Source of the DNA: G039029935 sp039029935
Lineage (GTDB): Bacteria; Chloroflexota; Anaerolineae; Caldilineales; Caldilineaceae
Length of the DNA: 7,541 nucleotides
Reading direction: 5' to 3'
NCBI GenBank assembly: GCA_039029935.1
Contig: JBCCFC010000665.1
Coordinates: 1 to 7,541, forward strand
The translations under genes and the position numbers were made by a program. The number at the start of each line of letters is the position of its first letter. Positions within the stretch are counted from its first letter, which is position 1. The notes beneath the pieces are model-generated. The model saw only the letters and a program-made list of their open reading frames with translations. It was not told where the DNA came from and searched no databases. Positions 1 to 6,103 of this stretch are shown here, one piece after another.

Positions 1-3
1 CAA

Positions 4-44
4 AAAAAGGGAGCGATTGCCTAATAGACAATCACTCCCTTTTT
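4..44. terminator. Bidirectional intrinsic terminator hairpin
   Basis: Arms 4-19 and 29-44 pair over 16 positions with one C/A mismatch (14 against 34), around a 9-nt loop (20-28). The core is GGGAG/CTCCC flanked by an A-run and a T-run. Read on the minus strand the mismatch becomes a G-U wobble and the stem runs into a seven-T tract (8-2). Read on the plus strand it ends in five Ts (40-44). It can therefore end a gene lying left of the window and also a minus-strand transcript coming from the AT-rich region on the right. Confidence 0.8.
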
Positions 45-51
45 GATTGAA

Positions 52-76
52 CGCACCAATCCTCATCATTGGTGCG
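52..76. repeat. Perfect 9-bp inverted repeat
   Basis: CGCACCAAT (52-60) is the exact reverse complement of ATTGGTGCG (68-76), with a 7-nt loop. No T-run follows on either strand, so it is not itself a terminator, but it lies directly beside the terminator hairpin at 4-44. Its arms resemble those of the palindrome at 527-557, which reads CGCAC, then three extra bases, then CAATT. It could be an operator, an RNA-stabilising hairpin or an end structure of an old element. Confidence 0.65.
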
Positions 77-99
77 ACGTTGAAGCGTCAAACCCATAT

Positions 100-519
100 C
101 TAACTTCTTTTCATTGCTACAATGGTACTTCTGTACACCTCTGGGGAATCTAGGACCAGGCAAATATTAACACTAATAACAGCATTAACTGAATGCATCT
201 GGTTTTCTATCATGGTACGGGCGTATAACCTTGTCCAGATTGTTTAGAAACGACTTGTTCATGATGTATACCTCGTTGTGTAGTTTCTATTGGTCATATT
301 TTTAACAATCTAGCCACTTCAGTTATGTTATCAACAAATACATAAAGTATGTTGTGTTTAGATTGTAATATCGCGTCGTGCATACCGTTGACGTGTTGTG
401 TGAATTTTTGCAGTGTTCATTATTCTTTGCTCCTTAAGAATTGATTTGTGTGTTCAAGCACACCCATCTCATTCATTGTTGGCATAATAACCAGTTAGAC
501 AATCTAATGTGATAGGCAT
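100..519 (-). pseudogene. Possible decayed gene or chain of micro-ORFs
   Basis: Read on the minus strand, short ORFs follow one another: 519-469 (16 codons), 476-420 (18), 420-358 (20), 383-294 (29), 297-259 (12), 262-185 (25) and 213-100 (37). Several junctions overlap in the style of coupled genes: TAATG at 422-418, and ATGA at 297-294 and 262-259. An AAGGAG motif sits just upstream of the ATG at 420. The ORFs at 297 and 213 share a frame and are separated by two stop codons, which fits a gene broken by nonsense changes and frameshifts. The last ORF (starting MIENQMHSVNAV) stops shortly before the hairpins at 52-76 and 4-44, as a real gene would. I recognise no family in any piece. In AT-rich DNA such overlaps also arise by chance, so confidence is low. 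Confidence 0.22.
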
Positions 520-526
520 GGTTTTT

Positions 527-557
527 CGCACATCCAATTTAGACAATTGGATGTGCG
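527..557. repeat. Perfect 13-bp inverted repeat
   Basis: CGCACATCCAATT (527-539) and AATTGGATGTGCG (545-557) are exact reverse complements around a 5-nt loop. A T-run (522-526) precedes it on the plus strand, giving an A-run after it on the minus strand, so the orientation is wrong for an intrinsic terminator either way. It lies 8 bases upstream of the first ATG of the minus-strand micro-ORF chain, where an operator or leader hairpin would be expected. Its arms share the CGCAC...CAAT pattern with the palindrome at 52-76. Confidence 0.75.
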
Positions 558-624
558 ATCCCGTAAAACTGTTCTATCCACCATAAAGACTAGCTCTTCA
601 AAACTCCCAAAAATAGTGTTTATT

Positions 625-694
625 CGTTTACGCTCACTTGCTTCCTGTAGTTTTATTATCGTTTACTCTCACTTGTTTCTTGTAATTTCATTAT
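625..694. repeat. Two tandem 35-bp direct repeats
   Basis: Units 625-659 and 660-694 lie head to tail with no spacer and match at 30 of 35 positions. Both begin CGTTTAC and end ATTAT. The five differences are substitutions without gaps, four of them transitions, which points to an old duplication. A degenerate partial unit may precede them (614-624), but that is weak. With no spacers this is not a CRISPR array. Its position upstream of the 710-752 hairpin and the methyltransferase promoter would allow a regulatory role, but nothing in the sequence proves one. Confidence 0.75.
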
Positions 695-709
695 AGCGTG
701 GGATGGCAT

Positions 710-752
710 GAAAAAAGTCCGGTGTTTCGTGATTTTTGTCCGGTCTTTTTTC
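710..752 (+). terminator. Terminator-like hairpin before the methyltransferase unit
   Basis: Arms 710-722 and 740-752 pair at 12 of 13 positions: an A6/T6 run, a CCGG core and one T/T mismatch, around a 17-nt loop. The downstream T-run (746-751) is the U-tract expected of an intrinsic terminator on the plus strand. The GC core is short and the loop long, so it would be a weak terminator. The sequence GTCCGGT occurs twice (717-723 and 738-744). It may insulate the downstream promoter from upstream transcription. Confidence 0.45.
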
Positions 753-796
753 GTCACAGTTCAAATTAAGACCCAGCGATGATGCCGAAATGAAAC

Positions 797-825
797 TTGT
801 TCACATGTGGCTAGAGAGGTATACT
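797..825 (+). promoter_or_regulatory. Candidate sigma-70-type promoter for the methyltransferase unit
   Basis: TTGTTC (797-802) and TATACT (820-825) are separated by 17 bases. The -10 matches consensus at five of six positions; the -35 matches only at its TTG. Transcription would start near 832, giving a leader of roughly 37 nt to the ATG at 869. It is the only good -10/-35 arrangement I see close to the gene, and it lies downstream of the hairpin at 710-752. Confidence 0.45.
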
Positions 826-868
826 AACAAAAGAAAATTTATTCTTTTATATGGCGATGGACATCTAT

Positions 869-1510
869 ATGAACATACAGTTACAGCAAGCACGAGATGA
901 ATGGAATGCGCAAGCGGCCACGTTTGATCAGGAGCCTGATCACGGGCTAACCGATCCGGTAGTGTTAGCTGCATGGACAACGCTGCTCCAAAATTGGTGC
1001 GATAAACTCCCTGTGTCTCCGAGTGCAATTCTTGATATCGGTTGTGGCACTGGTTCATTGAGTGTTGTGTTGGTCCAACTTGGACACACCGTTACAGGCA
1101 TTGATCTTGCCCCTGCCATGATTGCACAGGCGCAGAGAAAGGCCCGGAAAGCAGGTGTAGCGATTGATTTTTATGTAATGGATGCTGCTTATCCGACATT
1201 TCCAAATTCCCGCAATGTTGCAGAGATTCGTCCCTGTTTTGACGGGATTGTCTGTCGGCATGTACTCTGGACATTACCAGATATAAACGATGTTCTCCAG
1301 CATTGGTCCAAGTTATTAAATCCAAATGGACAATTGCTGCTCATTGAAGGCTACTGGCATACAGGCGGCGGGCTACAGTCAGAGGATATTCTCGCCGCCA
1401 TGCCATCGTCGTTCACAGAGGTGACAGTTCAGTCGCTTAGTGACCAGCCCAATTATTGGGGTGGTCCCGTCAACGATGTACGGTATGCCATTACGGCCAA
1501 ACTTAGCTAG
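869..1510 (+). CDS. Class I SAM-dependent methyltransferase
   Basis: A cytoplasmic Rossmann-fold methyltransferase of 213 residues that would transfer a methyl group from S-adenosylmethionine to an unidentified small molecule. Motif I is plain (ILDIGCGTGSL, residues 54-64), followed by the acidic ribose-binding strand end GIDLAPAMI (77-85), a VMDA strand (about 101-104), the motif IV region FDGIVCRHVLWTLPD (124-138) and LLNPNGQLLLIEGYW (149-163). The N-terminal WNAQAATFDQEPDHG stretch (12-26) is a substrate-lid type seen in ubiE/tehB-like small-molecule enzymes. The start is ambiguous: ATGs at 851 and 857 are in frame, but only 869 has a Shine-Dalgarno-like GGA at a 7-nt spacing. Its stop is 16 nt before the sugar kinase, so the two are likely one transcript. 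The substrate cannot be read from the sequence. Confidence 0.9.
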   Translation: MNIQLQQARDEWNAQAATFDQEPDHGLTDPVVLAAWTTLLQNWCDKLPVSPSAILDIGCGTGSLSVVLVQLGHTVTGIDLAPAMIAQAQRKARKAGVAIDFYVMDAAYPTFPNSRNVAEIRPCFDGIVCRHVLWTLPDINDVLQHWSKLLNPNGQLLLIEGYWHTGGGLQSEDILAAMPSSFTEVTVQSLSDQPNYWGGPVNDVRYAITAKLS

Positions 1511-1526
1511 CGTAAAAGAGGAAACC

Positions 1527-2933
1527 ATGAAACAATCAAACACATTCATTGCCTTGGACATTGGCACATCCTTTATCAAAGGTGCACTTCTTGACTTAGA
1601 TACACGCACAATGTCGAACATCATGCGTCAGCCCTTTCCAGAACCTGTCCCCAACTTACCTGCCAATTTCTTTGAAGTAGACCCTGACGCACTGATATCA
1701 GCAGTGCGTCAGTTACTGATGTCGTTAGCAGACCAAGTGCCTGACTGTCGCGGCGTTGTCACGTGTACACAGATGCATGGGCTTGTGCTGACCGACAACA
1801 ACCATCATCCTCTCACCAATATCATCACATGGCGTGACCAACGCACCATCAACCCACATCCCGCTGGCAATAGCAGCTATTATGATGTTCTGATAGCGCA
1901 GTTGACTGAGCGCGAGCGGGCAGAACTGGGTGGTGGTTTGCGCGCAGGTTTGCCGATTGGCACACTATTCTGGATGGCTGAGGAGAATAGGTTGCCGCCG
2001 TCGCCCGCAACCCCGTTGACGCTTTCAGAGTTTGTGTTGGGGGCACTCTGTACAGGCGATATCAACCCCATCATTGAGCCAACGAATGCCGCCGCCTACG
2101 GTGCATATGATATATCCCGTGAGACATGGCATAGCAGTGTGTTGGAAAAGCTCGGCTTGGCAGGGCTACAGTGGCCGGAGATTGGTTCGGTATCGTCCGT
2201 CATTGGCTATGCAGATTTGAATGGGCAGCGTGTCCCCTGCTATACCTCCGTGGGGGATCATCAATGTGCGTTGGCTGGTTCTTTTCTTGAAACAGGTGAA
2301 CTTTCGCTCAATGTAGCGACGGGGTCCCAAGTGAGCTTGATTACGCCGACGTTATCTCTTGGACAGTACGAAACCCGACCCTATTTTGATCATCGCTTTC
2401 TCAACACACTGGTGAAATTGCCTGCTGGACGTTCTCTCAATCTGTTGGTCAATTTAGTGACTGAACTCAGTGCGCGTGAAGGTGCGGCATTGGCAAATCC
2501 TTGGGCGAGCATTACCGATGCTGTTACAGAAGTAGGGCAACAAGGTGTAGAGAATCCATTGACCATTGATCTTGCGTTTTACGACAGTGCGGATGGTGCT
2601 GATGGTTCGATTGGCAACATCCGTGAGGATAACCTCAGTGTTGGGCATCTCTTTCACGCTGCGTTTCAGCGCATGGCACACAATTATGTGCAGTACGGGT
2701 TGCAGGTGGCAGGAGCGCAACATACGTGGCATCGCATCGTTTTTTCGGGTGGGTTGGTGCAAAAAGTTGATGCACTCCGGCAGATGATTTTGGACACATT
2801 CCAACAGGCCGAACTTGAGTATAGCCATCGGCTTAGTATGGAAGAAGAGGACACGTTACTGGGGCTGATGGTGATCGCTTTACATATTAGTAGTGAGGCA
2901 GATTCGGTGGCAGAGGCAACGAGGTTTTTTTGA
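1527..2933 (+). CDS. FGGY-family carbohydrate kinase, sedoheptulokinase-like
   Basis: A 468-residue, full-length member of the FGGY sugar kinases (actin-like ATPase fold), which phosphorylate sugars or polyols with ATP. The N-terminal phosphate-binding loop is ALDIGTSFIKG (residues 9-19). Substrate-side motifs follow: TQMHG (81-85), TWRDQR (101-106), EPTNAAAYGAYD (184-195) and SVGDHQCALAGS (241-252), where D244 is the expected catalytic base. The C-terminal half has LNVATGSQVS (261-270) and the adenosine-site loop FSGGL (406-410). The GDHQC and TGSQVS forms resemble sedoheptulokinases more than glycerol or xylulose kinases, but the sugar is inferred. I start at 1527 because GAGGA (1518-1522) sits just ahead. 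The in-frame ATG at 1440 would add 29 residues overlapping the methyltransferase and lacks such a site. It ends convergently, 32 nt from the minus-strand unit. Confidence 0.9.
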   Translation: MKQSNTFIALDIGTSFIKGALLDLDTRTMSNIMRQPFPEPVPNLPANFFEVDPDALISAVRQLLMSLADQVPDCRGVVTCTQMHGLVLTDNNHHPLTNIITWRDQRTINPHPAGNSSYYDVLIAQLTERERAELGGGLRAGLPIGTLFWMAEENRLPPSPATPLTLSEFVLGALCTGDINPIIEPTNAAAYGAYDISRETWHSSVLEKLGLAGLQWPEIGSVSSVIGYADLNGQRVPCYTSVGDHQCALAGSFLETGELSLNVATGSQVSLITPTLSLGQYETRPYFDHRFLNTLVKLPAGRSLNLLVNLVTELSAREGAALANPWASITDAVTEVGQQGVENPLTIDLAFYDSADGADGSIGNIREDNLSVGHLFHAAFQRMAHNYVQYGLQVAGAQHTWHRIVFSGGLVQKVDALRQMILDTFQQAELEYSHRLSMEEEDTLLGLMVIALHISSEADSVAEATRFF

Positions 2934-2965
2934 ATTGCAGATAGAGAGGAAAGCGTATAATGATA

Positions 2966-4795
2966 CTACACAGGTTGCCCATAACTCGGTCGATGACAAT
3001 ACCGTTCCATGCCCAACCGCAACTGCACCGACCGTCCCGCTGGCAAGGTCACGGCCAAATGTGTATCATTGACATCCACTGTCTGCGTCTCATCACCATG
3101 CCCAATCTCGGCAGCCGTAAATTTATGCTCACCAAACGCACCTGCCTGCACCACTAACTGACGCGCATGACTGGGGCTGATGTTGGTCAACTGCACAGTG
3201 GTGCTGTTGGCATCCAACTGTGTGACTAGCGCACCGACATCTTCGGGTAGGCCAGGTCGTCGGGTATCAGTGTCAAAGTAGCGCAGACGTGTGTGTAGAA
3301 GACCACCGTGGTAGATGATCTGCGGTCCACCACAGGTCAACTGGATGAGGGCTTCGGTATGTACGGGGTTGACGTTTTGCCAGTGATGGACATCCCATTC
3401 TTCGGGGTCGCCATGATCGTTACGGATGGCATCCATGCGACGTAGGACCTCGGCATATTGTGCCTCCAAGATGTCCTGTGGATAGTTGGGATTGCGTCCG
3501 TCGAGATAGCAGAACCAAGGACCAAAGTGCAGGTCATCGCCCTTAGCGCGGCCTGGCAATGTTTTAAGCCACGTGGTGCGTGTCTGTGGCAGGTCATCAA
3601 GCCGTTTGCGGTCACGCGCATCCTGTGACATGTACCAAATCTGCGAGGCGTGTTTGGGTTCAATCGGTCGATACGATGTCCAGCCCGCATCGACATGGCG
3701 ATAGGGAACCAGCCACTCACCGTTCTCCTCACGGCCTAGCTCCATAATGCGGTCCAACTGCCCACGTGGAATGTCGAGATAGCCCAAGTCACCAGTCAGC
3801 AGCGCAGCGTTCATGGCGGCAATCGTCAGCGGCTCGATGATGCTCATAAAGCCATGCGGCCAGCGCCAGCCATAATAGCCACCCCACCAATTACCACTCA
3901 TTGTCTCACCGATGATGCCATTTGGCCCCACATTGTCAGGACACAGACCACCGTTGGCCGCAATGCGTTCGCTCCACGCCTCCACATAGTCTGTCACCCA
4001 TGTACGATATTTCTCGTCACCCGTGTACATGTAGGCGTGGGCAATCAAGCTTGTGCTGGTGAGGTTGAGCGGCACATCACAGCGCATCTGTCGTTGATTG
4101 AGTGCATCAAGAATCTTGGCATAGACGGCATCGTCGTTCCAGTCGGCCATCGGCACAATCTCGCCCTGTCGCCATTCCTTCATCTCAACGGGTACACCCA
4201 AGTCATCAAATGGAACAGGATATTCGGCCAGCACCCAGCGGTGTGTGGACCAGTCATCCCAGGAGTTTTCATAGCGTGGCCCCTTGCTGCCGTTGATGGG
4301 TGAGCGCATCATTTTGAGTGCGGGGTTCCAGTTGTCGGCGGTTGCATCTTCGCCTGTGTAAAAGCTGGCAAAACGCAATGTACGCGCCCTGTCCGGTTCA
4401 CGCATAGGATCAGCCAAGCCAAAATAATAGAAGTAGATCGACGACTCGCCATGATGCATCCAGTCATAGTAGGCGTCAAACTCACGGTAGACCTGTCCAT
4501 AGGCCGTGAACTGCCGCGTCACCGCATCCCACAAAAAACGGCTGCGTTCGTGGATATCAGCACTGCCACCGAGCGCATAGAAAAGCGGCCAGTTGTGATA
4601 GCTCTCATAGCCATCATCCGAGCCATCCATGCCCGGCCACTCCTCACGCCACACAAAGGTCCCATCGGCGCGGGTGTAGCGTGCCTGATAGAGTGGTGCG
4701 GCTTCGTTCATGGCGGCGATGAGGTGACGTTGGCGTAGTGCCCAATTAGGTGTCGGGGTCATGTCGGTAGCGATGAGTGACGTTTGATTTATCAT
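2966..4795 (-). CDS. Putative helical-toroid glycosidase/lyase-like protein, function unknown
   Basis: A 609-residue protein without signal peptide or membrane segments, so probably cytoplasmic. I do not recognise a named family. Residues about 15-510 are helix-rich and full of conserved-looking Trp, Tyr, His and acidic clusters: WREEWPGMDGSDDGYESYHNW (49-69), YYDWMHHGE (109-117), SGNWWGGYYGWRWPHG (300-315) and WDVHHWQNVNPVH (467-479). Regular alpha-hairpin spacing and aromatic/acidic pockets are typical of (alpha/alpha)6 toroid carbohydrate enzymes such as polysaccharide lyases and unsaturated glucuronyl hydrolases. Residues about 520-595 look like an all-beta domain, another feature of those enzymes. 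The catalytic role is inference. Its ATG overlaps the aminotransferase stop (ATGA, 4795-4792) and has a strong GAGGAG site 7 nt upstream, so it is the second gene of a coupled pair. No terminator is obvious after its stop. Confidence 0.85.
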   Translation of the reverse strand: MINQTSLIATDMTPTPNWALRQRHLIAAMNEAAPLYQARYTRADGTFVWREEWPGMDGSDDGYESYHNWPLFYALGGSADIHERSRFLWDAVTRQFTAYGQVYREFDAYYDWMHHGESSIYFYYFGLADPMREPDRARTLRFASFYTGEDATADNWNPALKMMRSPINGSKGPRYENSWDDWSTHRWVLAEYPVPFDDLGVPVEMKEWRQGEIVPMADWNDDAVYAKILDALNQRQMRCDVPLNLTSTSLIAHAYMYTGDEKYRTWVTDYVEAWSERIAANGGLCPDNVGPNGIIGETMSGNWWGGYYGWRWPHGFMSIIEPLTIAAMNAALLTGDLGYLDIPRGQLDRIMELGREENGEWLVPYRHVDAGWTSYRPIEPKHASQIWYMSQDARDRKRLDDLPQTRTTWLKTLPGRAKGDDLHFGPWFCYLDGRNPNYPQDILEAQYAEVLRRMDAIRNDHGDPEEWDVHHWQNVNPVHTEALIQLTCGGPQIIYHGGLLHTRLRYFDTDTRRPGLPEDVGALVTQLDANSTTVQLTNISPSHARQLVVQAGAFGEHKFTAAEIGHGDETQTVDVNDTHLAVTLPAGRSVQLRLGMERYCHRPSYGQPV

Positions 4796-4808
4796 GATGA
4801 TGCTCCTC
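4792..4808 (-). promoter_or_regulatory. ATGA translational-coupling junction with strong ribosome binding site
   Basis: Read on the minus strand, GAGGAG (4808-4803) lies within the last codons of the aminotransferase, followed after 7 nt by ATGA (4795-4792). There the start codon of the 609-residue protein and the TGA of the aminotransferase share four bases. This arrangement fixes the downstream start and implies coupled translation at comparable levels. Confidence 0.9.
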
Positions 4809-6075
4809 GTACAACCTCTTCAAACGCAGTCAAAAACAAATCAGCCTGCTCACGACTAAAGACCAACGGTGGACGAATTTTGATGGTATTGCGAAACGCC
4901 CCCGCACTGCCCATCAAAAAGCCCTTCTCTTTCAACTGGTTGACGACAGCATTAGATCCAACAGGGTCCGGCGTTTTGGACTCGCGGTCACTCACCCATT
5001 CGATGCCGAGGAATAGCCCATGCCCACGTACATCGCCAATCGGTTCACACCATTCCTGAAAGGTGCATAACTCTGCCTGCAAATAGCTGCCCAAATCGCT
5101 GACATTCTGTGCCAAATTCTCATCCTCAATCACGTCAATCACGGCCATGCCCACTGCGGCCTGTAGCGGGCTAGCGGCAAAGGTGTTGAAGTAGAGTTTT
5201 TGTTCACGATAGGTGTTGAGCATCTCTTCCGAAGCAACCACACCCGCTATCGGCAACCCATTGCCCATCGGCTTGCCCAGCGAAACAATGTCTGGCTTGA
5301 CACCGACGACATCGTAGCCCCACCATTGGCCTGTGCGACAGAATCCCGCCTGCACTTCATCGGCAATAAACACACCCCCTGCATTGCGGACTAGCTCCGC
5401 CGCACGCGGCATAAAACCTTTGGGAATCGTGGGCAAGCCTTCATTGGCAAGAATCGAGCAGACAATCATGCCCGCAAAAGGGATGCCGCTCTCAGCAAAG
5501 CTGTCGATGGCCTTCTGCACTTCGGCAAGGTAGAGGTCGGCCAATTCCGCCGATGATGCCGTGTCATCCAGCGGTCTGTAATGCTCAGGAAAGGGAATTG
5601 CCCGAATATCAGGCGCAGGGCCATTGGGTAGCTGTTTGATGCGGTTAAGTTTACTCACTTCGGCACTGTTGCCGTGATAGGTCGAGTCCGTGCAGATGAT
5701 GCCCTGCCCGCCTGTCACTGCCCGTGCCATCCCCAGTGCCACCTCATTGGCCTCGGTTCCCGTACAGGTGATGACCACGCTGGACAGGTGGTCGCCATGT
5801 AAATTGGTCAGCCGTTCGGCATAGTCGAGTACACCCTCATGTAGATAGCGGCTGTGAACATTGAGTGTGCTGGCCTGACGGTGCATGGCCTCGACCACAT
5901 GCGGGTGACAATGCCCCACACAGGGTACGTTGTTGTACATATCTACATAGCGTTTGCCCGTGTCGTCAAAGAGCCACGCCCCTTCGCCGCACACGATATG
6001 CACGGGTTCCTCATAAAATAATGGTGCGGTCGCCCCCAATAGGCGCGCCCGTCTTGTCGATAAGTCTGTTGTCAT
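4792..6075 (-). CDS. Class III PLP-dependent aminotransferase, AGXT2L/phospho-lyase-like
   Basis: A 427-residue fold-type I PLP enzyme of aminotransferase class III, full length and cytoplasmic. PLP-site features are intact: GTEAN (106-110) for phosphate binding, the stacking aromatic in STYHGN (131-136), IADEVQAGF (237-245) with D239 for the pyridine nitrogen, and the Schiff-base lysine K268 in LGKPMGNG (266-273). The forms YNNVPCVGHCHPHVVEA (47-63) and KPMGNGLPIAGVV closely recall the AGXT2L group, which includes ethanolamine-phosphate and 5-phosphohydroxylysine phospho-lyases, as well as alanine-glyoxylate transaminases. Lyase or transaminase activity cannot be decided here. I start at 6075, after an AAAGGA site; an in-frame ATG at 6153 would add 26 residues encoded inside the fold-back repeat and is rejected. 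The divergent kinase next door supports a phosphorylated amino-alcohol substrate, by inference. Confidence 0.92.
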   Translation of the reverse strand: MTTDLSTRRARLLGATAPLFYEEPVHIVCGEGAWLFDDTGKRYVDMYNNVPCVGHCHPHVVEAMHRQASTLNVHSRYLHEGVLDYAERLTNLHGDHLSSVVITCTGTEANEVALGMARAVTGGQGIICTDSTYHGNSAEVSKLNRIKQLPNGPAPDIRAIPFPEHYRPLDDTASSAELADLYLAEVQKAIDSFAESGIPFAGMIVCSILANEGLPTIPKGFMPRAAELVRNAGGVFIADEVQAGFCRTGQWWGYDVVGVKPDIVSLGKPMGNGLPIAGVVASEEMLNTYREQKLYFNTFAASPLQAAVGMAVIDVIEDENLAQNVSDLGSYLQAELCTFQEWCEPIGDVRGHGLFLGIEWVSDRESKTPDPVGSNAVVNQLKEKGFLMGSAGAFRNTIKIRPPLVFSREQADLFLTAFEEVVRGASS

Positions 6076-6103
6076 ACTGGTTCTATCCTTTCCTGCCCGT
6101 CCT

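Larger units (their letters stand above)
46..796. other. AT-rich gene-poor region
   Basis: About 750 bases are visibly richer in A+T than the rest of the window and contain no open reading frame with a recognisable product. What it holds is listed separately: two palindromes, a chain of very short minus-strand ORFs, a tandem 35-bp repeat and a terminator-like hairpin. The 8-mer TAGACAAT appears three times in this end of the window (25-32, just outside this region, then 496-503 and 540-547). The sharp change in composition against the coding DNA after 850 is compatible with a decayed gene, a mobile-element remnant or simply a long intergenic spacer. I see no tRNA, rRNA or known riboswitch in it. 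Confidence 0.6.

Noticed and set aside
527..557. Intrinsic terminator at the 13-bp palindrome
   Set aside because: The T-run precedes the stem on the plus strand and becomes an A-run after it on the minus strand, so neither direction has a U-tract after the hairpin.
625..694. CRISPR array
   Set aside because: Only two units, directly adjacent with no spacer, imperfectly matched, and no cas genes in the window.
1440..1526. Upstream extension of the FGGY kinase to the ATG at 1440
   Set aside because: It lies inside the methyltransferase coding region in another frame, has no ribosome site, and the kinase family begins right at the phosphate loop found a few residues after the ATG at 1527, which has a good GAGGA site.
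2454..2828. Minus-strand ORF of 124 codons inside the FGGY kinase
   Set aside because: Antisense shadow of a gene with clear family motifs; no ribosome site or recognisable protein features.
2956..2961. Perfect TATAAT as a promoter -10 on the plus strand
   Set aside because: No acceptable -35 at 16-18 bases upstream, and it would drive only an antisense transcript.
3337..3732. Minus-strand ORF of 131 codons in another frame of the 609-residue gene
   Set aside because: Same-strand out-of-frame shadow, rich in Met/Arg/His as expected of a frame-shifted reading; the main frame is intact throughout.
3854..4303. Plus-strand ORF of 149 codons inside the 609-residue gene
   Set aside because: Antisense shadow; its residues reflect the complementary codon pattern and it has no start context.
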